From: an uncultured Gemmatimonadota bacterium | GTDB taxonomy: Bacteria > Gemmatimonadota > Gemmatimonadetes > Gemmatimonadales > Gemmatimonadaceae | Reading direction: 5' to 3' | Assembly (NCBI GenBank): GCA_903900795.1 | Contig: CAIUOO010000013.1 | Location: 1 to 45,959 of the forward strand | DNA: 45,959 bases | Part shown: one piece after another, positions 11,022 through 20,134 of the stretch | How positions within the stretch are numbered: the first letter of the stretch is position 1 | How the letters are laid out: every line of letters starts with the position of its first letter | Translations under genes and position numbers: made by a program | The notes under the pieces: model-generated | Database searches by the model: none | Told to the model about the DNA's origin: nothing | The model's input: the letters and a program-made list of their open reading frames with translations, nothing else

Positions 11022-12505
11022 GGCCGGGTCTCCAACAGAGCACCGGACTCCGTCAGGAGCTGAAAGTCAATCCGCGCCTGTATCAGGCGATGGATTTGCT
11101 GCACATGCCCTTGCTCGACCTCCAACAGCATCTCAAGCAGGAACTACTCACCAATCCGTTCCTTGATCTCGTCGAACCCGAGGACGAGGACGACGAATCC
11201 GCCGACACCGACGAAGTGCCGGAAGCGCAGGATCTCGCCGAGCCGGAGACGGCGGTCGAAGCCGAGCCGGAGAAGACCGGCGACGACGACGTCGACTGGG
11301 AAGCGGTGCTACTCGACGGGTTTGAGACCGGCGGTCAGCGGGAAGAGCATGAGCAGCGCGAGTGGTACGAGCCGGTCACTGTCGACACGAAGCATTTGTC
11401 CGACCATCTCACCGAACAGTTATCGCTGATCGAGATGTCGCCTCGCGAAGCGATTCTCGCGGACGAATTCGCCGGCAATATTTCGGACGACGGCTATCTA
11501 TCCTGTCCGCTCGAGGAAATTCAGCGTGGTTTGAACGAGTGGCTCGCCGCCGAAGCCGAGGAGCGCGACGCCGAGGTGTCGCCATTCACCGACGCTGAAA
11601 TGCAGGCCATGCTCGCGATCATCCAGGAGCTCGATCCTCCTGGCGTCGGCGCTCGCAATCTTCGCGAATGCCTACTGCTGCAACTGCGCGCCGCCGGACA
11701 ACGGGATTCGATGGCGTATCGACTCGTCGAAGAATCCTTCGAGGAGCTCATTTCGCACCGATGGAGTGAGCTGTCGAAGCGATTCGGGATCAGCGCGAGG
11801 GACGTGCAGAGCGCCGCGGACGAAATTGCCAAGCTCGATCCGAAACCAGGCCTGCGCTACAGTGCCGGCGGGGCCAACTACATCATTCCCGATCTCGTGG
11901 TCGACAAGATCGATCAGGCATATCACATCTTCCTGAACGACGGGAATCTGCCACGGCTCAAGTTGTCGCGAGCGTATCAGGAGATCGCTCGGGATAAGAA
12001 GAAGTTCGATACCGAGAGTAAGGACTTCATCGCCAGCAAGCTCAATTCGGCTCACTGGATGATTCAGGCCATCGAACAGCGTCGCCAGACCATGCTGAAG
12101 GTCATGCACTACATCGTCGATCGGCAGCGGGACTTCTTCGAGCGCGGTGTCCAGGCGCTGCGGCCGCTCACGCTTCGTGAAGTGGCCGAAGCCGTGGGCA
12201 TGCACGAGTCCACGGTCAGTCGCGTCACCAACGAAAAATTCGTGCAAACGCCGCGCGGCGTGCTGCCGCTCAAGTTCTTCTTCTCGTCGGGACTCGCCAC
12301 CAGCGATGGCGACGACGTGTCCGCGCGCGGTATCAAGGATCAGATCCAGAAGTTGGTATCAGGGGAAAACACCAAGAATCCTCTCACCGATCAAACGATC
12401 GTCGAAATCCTGCAGCAGACCGGTGTACAGATTGCGCGTCGTACGGTCGCCAAATACCGCGAACAACTCGGTGTGCTGCCCGCCCGTATGCGAAAGCGCG
12501 TCTGA
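11018..12505 (+). CDS. rpoN: RNA polymerase sigma-54 factor
   Basis: Alternative sigma factor that recognises -24/-12 promoters and needs AAA+ activators. The 495-residue length is typical. Region I is Gln/Leu-rich ([20 protein letters not shown]), followed by a very acidic region II (residues about 50-95). The core-binding domain includes [19 protein letters not shown], the HTH segment reads [18 protein letters not shown], and the RpoN box is [10 protein letters not shown] at residues 473-482. It sits immediately after lptB with a four-base overlap, the same lptB-rpoN linkage as in many proteobacteria. No sigma-54 activator or obvious -24/-12 promoter was recognised in this window. Confidence 0.96.
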   Translation: MRPGLQQSTGLRQELKVNPRLYQAMDLLHMPLLDLQQHLKQELLTNPFLDLVEPEDEDDESADTDEVPEAQDLAEPETAVEAEPEKTGDDDVDWEAVLLDGFETGGQREEHEQREWYEPVTVDTKHLSDHLTEQLSLIEMSPREAILADEFAGNISDDGYLSCPLEEIQRGLNEWLAAEAEERDAEVSPFTDAEMQAMLAIIQELDPPGVGARNLRECLLLQLRAAGQRDSMAYRLVEESFEELISHRWSELSKRFGISARDVQSAADEIAKLDPKPGLRYSAGGANYIIPDLVVDKIDQAYHIFLNDGNLPRLKLSRAYQEIARDKKKFDTESKDFIASKLNSAHWMIQAIEQRRQTMLKVMHYIVDRQRDFFERGVQALRPLTLREVAEAVGMHESTVSRVTNEKFVQTPRGVLPLKFFFSSGLATSDGDDVSARGIKDQIQKLVSGENTKNPLTDQTIVEILQQTGVQIARRTVAKYREQLGVLPARMRKRV

Positions 12506-12508
12506 CCC

Positions 12509-13555
12509 ATGTGCGCGACTGAACGCGATCTCACTCCTCTCCGAATGGCCGTCCCTGCTCGTCCACTCCGGCGTGTCTCCCGTTCGACGTCTACACATGA
12601 TGTAGACGTCAGCGTCCTCGTTCCTGCGAAAGACGAGGCCGGCAACCTCGCCCTATTCCTCGAGCTGTGCGAGGCAACGTTTAAGAACGAGTCGGCCCGC
12701 TACGAAGTCGTGGTCATCGACGATGGCTCGACCGACGGAAGCTGGGCATTGCTGCAGGAATTCTGTGCGCAGTACCCGTTCCTGCGACCGGTGCGTCACC
12801 GCGCACAACGCGGCATCGCCGAAGCGCTGCGCACCGGATATCTCCATTCGCACGGGCACGTACTGGTCTTTTATCCCGCCGACCTGCAGTTCAAGCCCGA
12901 AGATATCCCTCGGCTCGTCAATCCGATTCTGGCTGGTGAGTCAGACATGGTCACGGGATATAAGCAGGGCACGTACGAGAAGGCCTTCGTCTCGGGCATC
13001 TATAATAAGCTCAGCCGTACGCTCTTTCACGTGCCCGTACGCGATCTGAACAACGTGAAGGCGTACCGCCGGGAGATCATGGCGGCGCTCCCGATGCGAC
13101 CGGATTTTCACCGGTACATGATCGTGATAGCGGCGGCTCAGGGCTTCACGGTCACGGAAGTGCCCGTGCCGCTCTACGCTCGGCACTCCGGTCGTTCAAA
13201 GTTCGGCCTGTCGCGTATTCCGATCGGCGTCCTCGACATGCTGGCCGTGTGGTTCGAACTCAAGTTCGGACAGAAGCCGCTATTGGCATTTGGCATGCTC
13301 GGGGTGGCGCTCTTCGCCGTCGGGGTACTCTCCGGACTCGGAGCGTTCGTCTGGCTCGCGATCACGGGAGAAGGACAGCGCTGGGCTTGGACCGTCATTC
13401 AGACGTGCCTTCTGCTCGGGTCGATCTTCTTCGCGACCGGACTGTTGGGAGAGCAGATTGCGCAGCAGCGGGCGGAAGTGCGTGAGCTGCGGCGCGAGCT
13501 CGACGAGTTGGCCAGTGCGCAGCAGGACGCGGATGCCGACGAGGTCACACCGTGA
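12509..13555 (+). CDS. Membrane-anchored family 2 glycosyltransferase
   Basis: Inverting GT2 enzyme resembling polyprenyl-phosphate sugar transferases. The catalytic domain (about residues 32-240) shows VSVLVPAKDEAGNL, VVIDDGSTDGSW and the metal-binding FYPADLQF. Then come two predicted transmembrane helices (about 255-320; AFGMLGVALFAVGVLSGL and TCLLLGSIFFATGLL) and an acidic coiled-coil tail (QQRAEVRELRRELDELAS). It starts three bases after rpoN; an internal ATG at 12545 is possible. It heads a run of five envelope-glycan genes. Substrate cannot be read from sequence; transfer of a sugar to undecaprenyl phosphate is the usual activity of this layout. Confidence 0.82.
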   Translation: MCATERDLTPLRMAVPARPLRRVSRSTSTHDVDVSVLVPAKDEAGNLALFLELCEATFKNESARYEVVVIDDGSTDGSWALLQEFCAQYPFLRPVRHRAQRGIAEALRTGYLHSHGHVLVFYPADLQFKPEDIPRLVNPILAGESDMVTGYKQGTYEKAFVSGIYNKLSRTLFHVPVRDLNNVKAYRREIMAALPMRPDFHRYMIVIAAAQGFTVTEVPVPLYARHSGRSKFGLSRIPIGVLDMLAVWFELKFGQKPLLAFGMLGVALFAVGVLSGLGAFVWLAITGEGQRWAWTVIQTCLLLGSIFFATGLLGEQIAQQRAEVRELRRELDELASAQQDADADEVTP

Positions 13556-13598
13556 CCGCCGGCCCCGATCACGACCACCGCTGACGGCCGGCGCTCCG

Positions 13599-14828
13599 GT
13601 GCCTCGTGCGCAGCGCGTGCTCTTCGTGACCCACAATATGCCGCGCTTCGTCGGTGACGCGGCTGGGTCGTTTGTCCTTCGGCTCGCCGTCGCACTGCAG
13701 TCTGCCGGTGCGCAGGTCGATGTCATCGCGCCAGCGGCGCCGGGCCTGTCGGACAACGAGATACTGGAAGGCGTTCGCATCCGGCGCGTGCGCTACGCGA
13801 GCGACGCGCGCATGACGCTCGCCTATGTGGGGAATATGGCCGAGCAGGTGAGGTCGTCATGGGACGGCAAGCTCGCGCTGCTGGGGCTGCTCCGAGCCAT
13901 GCGGCGCGCTGTTCGCCAACGGATCGATGCGGCGGCGCGTGCGGGTGAGGCATACGACGTCGTGCATGCACATTGGTGGTTCCCCGCTGCGCTGTCACTC
14001 TGGCGCTCGCGCCGCGCAGGCGACCCGCCGCTGGTCATCACGATGCACGGCTCCGACGTCCGCCTCGCGCAGCACACCGCGCCGGCGCGCGCGGTCATGC
14101 GAGCCGTACTAGGGGAGGCCGCGATCTGCACAGCCGTCTCGGGATGGCTCGCAGACACGGCGCACCGGATTGTGCCGGATGCCACGGTGGCTGTCTCTCC
14201 CATGCCAGTAGATGCGCGACACTTTGCTCCCCCCGCCGCGTCAGCGACCGGGACAGCCGCGACGCGGAGCGGAGTGCTGTTCGTGGGCCGACTGAACGCG
14301 CAGAAGGGTCTCGCCGATCTGCTCGACGCGATGGTGTCTCCGGCAATGCGTGAACACGACGCTCAGCGCGCGGGCAAGGCCACAATGCTCGAGGTCGTCG
14401 GCGACGGGCCAGAGCGCGAGGCGCTGATGGCGCGTGCCGCCGGTCTCGGCCTGGCGGAACGCGTGCGATGGTACGGTGCCCTTCCGCAGCCCGCCTTGGT
14501 CCCGCTGTACCAAGGGGCGTGCGCACTGGCGATTCCCTCGCGTGAAGAGGGGCTCGGGCTGGTGGCGGTGGAAGCGCAGCTCTGCGGCACGCCCGTCGTG
14601 GCATATGCCGACGGTGGCCTGATCGATGTCGTGCGTCCGGACCATGGCGGAACACTGGTGACGGTAGGGGACTCGCGTGCGCTCGGAGAGGCGCTTGCCA
14701 GAGTGCTCACCGACGAGACGGCCGCACATCAGCGCGGCATCGCTGCGCGCGAGGACATGCTCTCCCGCTTTTCGCCCGAAGCCGTCGCCGGCCGGTATCT
14801 CACACACTACCGCCAGGCCGTGCGGTGA
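13599..14828 (+). CDS. Family 4 (GT-B fold) glycosyltransferase
   Basis: Retaining glycosyltransferase of 409 residues. The N-terminal acceptor domain begins RVLFVTHNMPRFVGDAAGSFVLRLA, and HAHWWFPAALSL and TMHGSDVRLAQ follow. The C-terminal donor domain has VLFVGRLNAQKGLADLL, VVGDGPERE, and the EX7E-type nucleotide-sugar motif PSREEGLGLVAVEAQLCGTPVV. The GTG start at 13599 is chosen because the longer open frame reads through the end of the previous gene in another frame. The stop overlaps the next gene (GTGA). It likely acts with the neighbouring GT2 and flippase-like genes on a cell-surface glycan; the sugar is unknown. Confidence 0.85.
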   Translation: MPRAQRVLFVTHNMPRFVGDAAGSFVLRLAVALQSAGAQVDVIAPAAPGLSDNEILEGVRIRRVRYASDARMTLAYVGNMAEQVRSSWDGKLALLGLLRAMRRAVRQRIDAAARAGEAYDVVHAHWWFPAALSLWRSRRAGDPPLVITMHGSDVRLAQHTAPARAVMRAVLGEAAICTAVSGWLADTAHRIVPDATVAVSPMPVDARHFAPPAASATGTAATRSGVLFVGRLNAQKGLADLLDAMVSPAMREHDAQRAGKATMLEVVGDGPEREALMARAAGLGLAERVRWYGALPQPALVPLYQGACALAIPSREEGLGLVAVEAQLCGTPVVAYADGGLIDVVRPDHGGTLVTVGDSRALGEALARVLTDETAAHQRGIAAREDMLSRFSPEAVAGRYLTHYRQAVR

Positions 14829-15799
14829 CCACGACGGCGCCATGGCGTACGCGTAGTCTCTGGCATCATCCAGCGATCAAGCTCGTGCTGCTGCTGCTCA
14901 CGGGGATCTGCATTGCGTGGGCGCTTCACGGACAGTGGACTGACATGCGCGCCGCGGCGCGTGAGTTCCACGTTGAGTGGCGATGGATCGCCGCGGCCAG
15001 CGCGACGGTGCTCGCGGTCTACGGGGTACTGATTCAGAGCTGGCGCATGTTGCTGGGCGGATGGGGTGGCGAGCTGGCGTATCCGAGCGCGGTGCAGATC
15101 TGGACCATCGCCAATCTCGGGCGTTGGATTCCCGGTAAGGTCTGGTCGGTCGGGGCGTTGAGTGTGCTCGCCGCTCGTGAGGGAGTTTCCGGAGCTGCCG
15201 CCGCCGGTGCGGCCGTACTCGGAACGCTGCTGAATATCGGTACGGGGTTCGCCGTCGCCGTGATCACGGGCGCCGAGGGGCTGGAGACGGTATATCCCGG
15301 GTTCCGAACAGGTGCGCTGGTTGCCTCCGCCAGCTTTGCGGTCGGCGTGTTGGCGCTCCCGCGGCTGCTGCCGCCGGTCCTCGCCTGGTTTGCCACGAAG
15401 CGGGGCGTGTCAATGACCGGCAGGCATTTGTCGGCGAAAACGCTCTGGGCGGCCGTCGCCATGAACGCGGCGGCATGGGTGGGGTATGGGTTGGCCTTTG
15501 CATTGTTTTCGCGCGGTGTCACCCCACGAATCGGTAGCGATCCGACCCTGTTCATCGCCGTGTTCACCGCGTCCTACCTCGTCGGATACCTCGTGCTGTT
15601 CTCGCCTGGGGGACTGGGATTCCGGGAGGCGGCGCTGACCATCTTTCTGGTGGGCGTTGGTGCCGCGGGGCAGGGGGACGCCGTGATACTCGGCGTCACA
15701 TCGCGAGTCTGGCTGACCGTGCTCGAAGTCCTGCCGGGGCTTCTCAGCCTCCTCTTGCTTCCGGCTTCGCAGCGAGCCGCGCTGCAACGCTCCGAATGA
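14825..15799 (+). CDS. Membrane protein of the lysylphosphatidylglycerol synthase TM family
   Basis: Polytopic membrane protein of 324 residues with about eight hydrophobic helices and no soluble catalytic domain. The pattern (IWTIANLGRWIPGKVWSVGALSVLAAREGVSGAAA, then SYLVGYLVLFSPGGLGFREAALTIFL) matches the LPG_synthase_TM / UPF0104 family, in which free-standing members often sit in glycan or lipid clusters and are suspected flippases. There is no MprF-type aminoacyltransferase domain. The GTG start overlaps the upstream GT4 stop. Placement between GT4 and the YfhO-like gene suggests a role in moving a lipid-linked intermediate; this is inference. Confidence 0.78.
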   Translation: MTTTAPWRTRSLWHHPAIKLVLLLLTGICIAWALHGQWTDMRAAAREFHVEWRWIAAASATVLAVYGVLIQSWRMLLGGWGGELAYPSAVQIWTIANLGRWIPGKVWSVGALSVLAAREGVSGAAAAGAAVLGTLLNIGTGFAVAVITGAEGLETVYPGFRTGALVASASFAVGVLALPRLLPPVLAWFATKRGVSMTGRHLSAKTLWAAVAMNAAAWVGYGLAFALFSRGVTPRIGSDPTLFIAVFTASYLVGYLVLFSPGGLGFREAALTIFLVGVGAAGQGDAVILGVTSRVWLTVLEVLPGLLSLLLLPASQRAALQRSE

Positions 15800-15847
15800 A
15801 CGGTCCCGCTTGGAAAGTGCTTACCGATCACCTTTCCCGTCTTCTCG

Positions 15848-18277
15848 ATGGCACGCGCTGACGCGACGAGTGCAATTCCGCCGTCACCACGATTCCCGTT
15901 AGCGTGGGCGGCGATCGTCTGCACTGCCGCGACGATGCTGCTGGCGTGGCCGGCGCTCGGTGGCGCCTTTCTCGTGAATCCGAATTCAGATCAGTACATC
16001 GCCGGCTATGCGTTCCGTGAGTTCGCGGCGCGTGCGCTGCGAGACGGCCAGGGATTCCCGCAGTGGAATCCCTACCAGTTCGGCGGCATGCCGTACATCG
16101 CGGCGATGCACGGCGACATTTTCTACCCGACGTTCCTGCTGCGGATGGTGCTGCCCACCGACATCGCGATGACGTGGGGCTTTGTGGTCCATATGGTACT
16201 TGCCGGCGTCTTCACCGTCGGATTCCTCGGGGCGGCCGGTGTTCGGTTCTACAGCGCCATCGTGGGCGGCGTTGCATATCTGCTCAGTGGGGCCGTCGCG
16301 TCGTACGCGTCGCCGGGACACGACGGAAAGCTGTTCGTCAGCGCGCTGCTACCCGCCGCCCTCTGGGCCCTTGTTCGCGGTATACGCGATGGCCGGCGGG
16401 GGGCTTGGGGGCTGCTCGCGTTGACTGTCGGTTTGGCGGTGCTCTCGCCGCACCCGCAACTCCTGCAGTACCTGCTGCTCACGTGCGGTGCGTACGCCCT
16501 CTTCATCGCGCTCCGTCGGCGCAGCTTGGCCTCCGAATCCCCGGTAGCAACCCGCGACGCCATTCCGTCGAGACCGCTCGCCCGGCTGGCCCTCGCGCTG
16601 GGTGCGGTGGTCCTCGGTGTCATGATGGGCGCGGTCCAGTATCTTCCGGTTCAGCAGTACGTACCCTGGTCACCGCGGGCCGGCGGCAAGGGCTACGACT
16701 TCGCGACGAGTTTTTCGTTTCCCCTAGAAGAAACGGTCAACCTGTATCTCCCGCAGTTCTCGGGCATTCTCGGGCACTACTGGGGCCGGAACGGCATCCA
16801 TTTCCACAGTGAGTACATGGGCGCGACGGTGCTCGTGCTGGCGCTCTTCGCGTTCAGCGGAGGGCTCGGCAATCGGCATCGTTCGCACGCGTGGTTCTGG
16901 CTGGGCGTGCTGATGGTATCGCTCCTCTGGGCCTGGGGCGGCAACACACCGTTCTATCAGCTGGTGTATGCGCTCGTTCCAGGCTCCACGTATTTCCGGG
17001 CGCCGAGCACCGTCCTGTACGTGACGGCCTTGGCCTTCGCGGTACTTGCCTCATTCGGCGCGGAGCGGGTGCTCGCGGGGAAGGGGACCACCCGTTACGC
17101 CATGGGCTGGGCAAGCTTCGCGCTGGTGGTTGGGGTACTCGCCACGTCGGGCGCCTTCACGAGCCTTGCGCTCTCGATCTCGGGTGAGGGGCGCGGAGAC
17201 CTAATCGAGGCCAACAGCTTGAGCGTCGTCGCCGGCGCCTGGAGATCGGCCGTCGCCGTGCTCGCGATGGTCGGGCTGATGCTGGCCGTCGCGCGTGGCG
17301 CGCTCAACACCACCGCGGCTGGTTGGATGCTCGTGGCCGTGGTCGCGCTCGACCTGTGGAGTGTGGAGCGATCCTACTGGACGTTTTCGGCCCGCGCTGA
17401 CCATCTGTACGCGGAAGACGATATCATCCGCTTCCTCAAGGCACAGCCGGAACCGGGCCGAGTGATCGCGATTCCGCTCGCTGACAACATGGCACCGCAT
17501 GATCCGTTTCTGCTCGGCGACGCGTTGATGCACCACGGAATCCGTGGCGTCCTCGGGTATCATGGCAACGAGCTCGGCCGTTACCAGGAGCTGTACGGTA
17601 AGAGCGACGGGTTCCAATCGATCGCCAATCCGAACTTCTGGTCACTGACCAACACACGATTCGTCTACACCAACACACCGGGATTGCCGTTTCCGGGAGC
17701 GAGGTTGGCCGCCGGGCCGGTACGTAACGCGGCGGGCACGATGACCTATCTTTACGAGCTGCCCGGTGATCACCCAGCCGCTTGGATTACGCCCCGCATC
17801 GTGAAGCTCGACGATCCGACGAGCAAAGCGACGGTACTCAGCCCGTTGTTCGATGTGAAGCGGGTGGCGATCTTTGACGTGTCCTCGAGCTTTGAGGAGA
17901 AGCCGATAAACGCGCCGTTACCCGAGCCCGTTCCGTTCGACGTCGCAGTGACGAGGTATCAAGCCGGGGCGATCGACATCACCCTCGGTGGACCAGCGCC
18001 CTCCGGCAGCGCGTTGGTCGTTTCTGAAAATTTCTATCCTGGTTGGAGCGCGAGGGTGGACGGAAAGCCTGCCACAATTGCGAGAGCCGACTATACACTT
18101 ATTGGCGTCGAGCTACCCACGGGTGCAAAGTCCGTGCAGCTCCGTTTCGACAGCGCACCATATCACACGGGGAAGTTGTTGACTTTACTGGCACTTGGCG
18201 CGGCGTTGCTCTGGTGGATTCTCGGGTTCGCGCTCGACCTGAAAGCCGTATCTGCGGCTGACGTTCTCGCAGCGTAA
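15848..18277 (+). CDS. YfhO-like large membrane protein (GT-C type)
   Basis: An 809-residue membrane protein resembling the YfhO family (bacterial GT-C-like proteins linked to lipid-dependent glycosylation in Firmicutes). About 12 hydrophobic segments cover residues 15-520. An early loop reads NPNSDQYIAGYAFREFA and WNPYQFGGMPYIAAMHGDIFYP, acidic and aromatic as in GT-C first loops. A soluble C-terminal part (about 520-780) ends in VVSENFYPGWSARVDGKPA, a strongly conserved YfhO tail motif, and one last helix. There is a 48-bp gap from the previous gene and 10 bp to the next. It may transfer a sugar from a polyprenyl-phosphate donor made by one of the adjacent GT2 enzymes; the acceptor is unknown. 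Confidence 0.8.
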   Translation: MARADATSAIPPSPRFPLAWAAIVCTAATMLLAWPALGGAFLVNPNSDQYIAGYAFREFAARALRDGQGFPQWNPYQFGGMPYIAAMHGDIFYPTFLLRMVLPTDIAMTWGFVVHMVLAGVFTVGFLGAAGVRFYSAIVGGVAYLLSGAVASYASPGHDGKLFVSALLPAALWALVRGIRDGRRGAWGLLALTVGLAVLSPHPQLLQYLLLTCGAYALFIALRRRSLASESPVATRDAIPSRPLARLALALGAVVLGVMMGAVQYLPVQQYVPWSPRAGGKGYDFATSFSFPLEETVNLYLPQFSGILGHYWGRNGIHFHSEYMGATVLVLALFAFSGGLGNRHRSHAWFWLGVLMVSLLWAWGGNTPFYQLVYALVPGSTYFRAPSTVLYVTALAFAVLASFGAERVLAGKGTTRYAMGWASFALVVGVLATSGAFTSLALSISGEGRGDLIEANSLSVVAGAWRSAVAVLAMVGLMLAVARGALNTTAAGWMLVAVVALDLWSVERSYWTFSARADHLYAEDDIIRFLKAQPEPGRVIAIPLADNMAPHDPFLLGDALMHHGIRGVLGYHGNELGRYQELYGKSDGFQSIANPNFWSLTNTRFVYTNTPGLPFPGARLAAGPVRNAAGTMTYLYELPGDHPAAWITPRIVKLDDPTSKATVLSPLFDVKRVAIFDVSSSFEEKPINAPLPEPVPFDVAVTRYQAGAIDITLGGPAPSGSALVVSENFYPGWSARVDGKPATIARADYTLIGVELPTGAKSVQLRFDSAPYHTGKLLTLLALGAALLWWILGFALDLKAVSAADVLAA

Positions 18278-18287
18278 GGCGAACGAC

Positions 18288-19049
18288 GTGACCAGAATGC
18301 CGACTCCGCCTCGTGGTTCGCTCGCACTCGGTGAGCGAGCCCTTGTGATCGTCCCGACCTACAACGAGAGCGAAAACGTCACCCGCATCGTCCCGCAGAT
18401 CCTCGCTCAGGATTCGCGGCTCGATGTCCTGGTGGTCGACGACAATTCCCCCGACGGCACCGGACGGCTCGCCGACGGGCTGGCGGCCGCCGATCCGCGT
18501 GTCCATGTACTTCATCGCGCGGGCAAGGAAGGCCTCGGCCGGGCATATCTGGCGGGGTTCAAGTGGGCGCTCGAGCGCGACTACGCCTTCATCTTCGAGA
18601 TGGACGCCGACTTCTCGCACGATCCCGGTCACTTGCCTGAGTTCCTGGCCGCGATCCGCGGCGCCGATATGGTGCTCGGTTCTCGGTACCGCGACGGCAA
18701 GGTGACGGTGGTGAATTGGCCGATGACGCGACTGATGCTGTCGTACGGCGCCAATATCTATGCGCGTTCGGTCACGGGACTTCGACTGGGCGATGCCACC
18801 GGCGGCTACAAGTGCTTCCGCCGAGAAGTCTTGCTGGCGATCCCGCTGGATCAGGTTCGGTCGAACGGATACGCCTTTCAGATCGAGATGAGCTTCCGGG
18901 CATGGAAGCGCGGATTCCGCATCGCGGAGATTCCGATCGTGTTTCACGATCGCACAGAAGGCGAGTCGAAAATGTCCAATCGGATCGTACGAGAAGCGAT
19001 CGGGATGGTATGGCGGCTTCGATGGTGGGCGATCACGGGGAAGGCCTAA
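18288..19049 (+). CDS. Polyprenol-monophosphate mannose/glucose synthase (DPM1-like GT2)
   Basis: Soluble GT2 of 253 residues resembling dolichol/polyprenol-phosphate mannose synthase. It has ALVIVPTYNESENVTRIV, VVDDNSPDGTGRLAD, the catalytic metal motif FEMDADFSHDP, DMVLGSRYRDG and GGYKCFRREVL. There are no transmembrane helices, as in the catalytic-only subtype of this family. It probably makes a polyprenyl-phosphate sugar used by a GT-C enzyme, and the YfhO-like protein just upstream is an obvious candidate. It starts with GTG 10 bp after that gene, and its TAA overlaps the dapF ATG (TAATG). Confidence 0.87.
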   Translation: MTRMPTPPRGSLALGERALVIVPTYNESENVTRIVPQILAQDSRLDVLVVDDNSPDGTGRLADGLAAADPRVHVLHRAGKEGLGRAYLAGFKWALERDYAFIFEMDADFSHDPGHLPEFLAAIRGADMVLGSRYRDGKVTVVNWPMTRLMLSYGANIYARSVTGLRLGDATGGYKCFRREVLLAIPLDQVRSNGYAFQIEMSFRAWKRGFRIAEIPIVFHDRTEGESKMSNRIVREAIGMVWRLRWWAITGKA

Positions 19050-19897
19050 TGTCGGCACGCTCGGCGCTCCACGGGATCCCGTTTACCAAGATGACGGGAT
19101 CCGGCAATGACTTCGTGTTTTTCGACGGCCGTCATGTGTCGCTGGAGCGCGTGAAATCACCTGAGATCATCAGGTCTATCTGCAATAGAAACAATGGCAT
19201 AGGTGCTGACGGGATCGTTCTTCTCGAGCCGGCGCCGCCCACGGCGGACGTGCGAATCCACTACTTCAACAGCGACGGCACGCCGGCCGATCTGTGCGGG
19301 AACGCCACGCTCTGCTCGACGGCCATGTCCGCGATGCTTGGCCTGGCCACGGATTCCGGGATGACGCTGATAACGCCGGCCGGGCTCATCGCCAGTCGGG
19401 TCACGGCCGGCCTCCCCGAGATCGACCTACAGCCGGTCACGGCGATTCGGGACGACATGCCGCTCGATATGGTGCCCGGGGAGCAGCGCATCGGCTTCGC
19501 CTTGGCTGGCATTCCGCACGTGGTGATCCTCTGTACGGACGCCGATTCGGTTGATGTTGAAGGTCGTGGGCCGCTACTGCGGCGGCATGCCGCCTCCGGG
19601 CCTGCCGGCGCGAATGTCAACTGGGTGTCACCGATACCAGGCGGCCACTGGCGGTACCGCACCTTCGAACGCGGCGTGGAAGGCGAGACCTTGGCGTGTG
19701 GAACCGGAGCCGTTGCAACGGCGGTACTCCTGACCAGCTGGGGGCTCGCCGCGACGCCGACCGTCACGATCCGGACGAGCTCCGGGCGATACCTCGACGT
19801 GCGTTTATCGGCGACCACAGCGCCGGCATCTGGCTACCAGCCCACGCTGCGCGGCGAGGGTCGCGTAGTATTCCGTGGTGTGATCGAGTCGATCTGA
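19049..19897 (+). CDS. dapF: Diaminopimelate epimerase, with a divergent first Cys motif
   Basis: Interconverts LL- and meso-diaminopimelate for lysine and peptidoglycan. The 282-residue protein begins FTKMTGSGNDFVFFDGR and has two active-site cysteine regions: FNSDGTPADLCGNATLC, and GETLACGTGAVATAVL. In most DapF proteins the first reads CGNGxRC; here the second Gly and the Arg are replaced by Ala and Leu, although the catalytic Cys and GN are kept. RxCNRNNGIGADG and the RTFERGVEGET block are normal. The start at 19049 overlaps the upstream stop. It is the last + strand gene before the terminus gap. The call is a probable functional DapF, with a small chance of a related isomerase. Confidence 0.85.
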   Translation: MSARSALHGIPFTKMTGSGNDFVFFDGRHVSLERVKSPEIIRSICNRNNGIGADGIVLLEPAPPTADVRIHYFNSDGTPADLCGNATLCSTAMSAMLGLATDSGMTLITPAGLIASRVTAGLPEIDLQPVTAIRDDMPLDMVPGEQRIGFALAGIPHVVILCTDADSVDVEGRGPLLRRHAASGPAGANVNWVSPIPGGHWRYRTFERGVEGETLACGTGAVATAVLLTSWGLAATPTVTIRTSSGRYLDVRLSATTAPASGYQPTLRGEGRVVFRGVIESI

Positions 19898-19910
19898 GCG
19901 GATCACGCGA

Positions 19911-19956
19911 CATGGCCGTCCAAACACCTGCGGCCATGCCCCACAGTTCATGTGGG
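19911..19956 (+). terminator. Two tandem hairpins after dapF
   Basis: CATGGCCG (19911-19918) pairs with CGGCCATG (19931-19938) across a 12-base loop. Two bases on, CCCACA (19940-19945) pairs with TGTGGG (19951-19956) across five bases. They begin 13 bp after the dapF stop. No T-run follows, so this would be a weak or factor-dependent terminator, or a 3' end stabiliser. Confidence 0.4.
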
Positions 19957-20106
19957 AAGGTGGACAGCCTTACGTTTCGTGAGATCCGGACACTGGATTG
20001 GAAGACAGACGAGAGCTAATACGTTCCATGCCAATGTGTTAGAGTGTTTACCAAGACCACACGCACGCTCTCTCTAAATGTTTTCCCACAGTTATCCACC
20101 AGACAA

Positions 20107-20134
20107 AGTTTACATAACATGTATTATGCGCACT
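20107..20134 (-). other. dif: dif-like chromosome dimer-resolution site
   Basis: On the - strand the site reads as an XerC-type arm AGTGCGCATAA (20134-20124), a central hexamer TACATG, and an XerD-type arm TTATGTAAACT (20117-20107). The XerC arm differs from E. coli dif (GGTGCGCATAA) at one base. The XerD arm is identical to that of B. subtilis dif. The 11-6-11 spacing is exact, and 22 of 28 bases match E. coli dif. It lies in the only long gene-free gap, at the point where gene direction converges. Function is inferred from this match; recombination itself cannot be seen. Confidence 0.9.

Noticed and set aside
13290-13598. Long N-terminal extension of the GT4 protein
   Set aside because: Overlaps the membrane GT2 gene out of frame and is Ser/Arg-rich; GT4 homology begins just after 13599.
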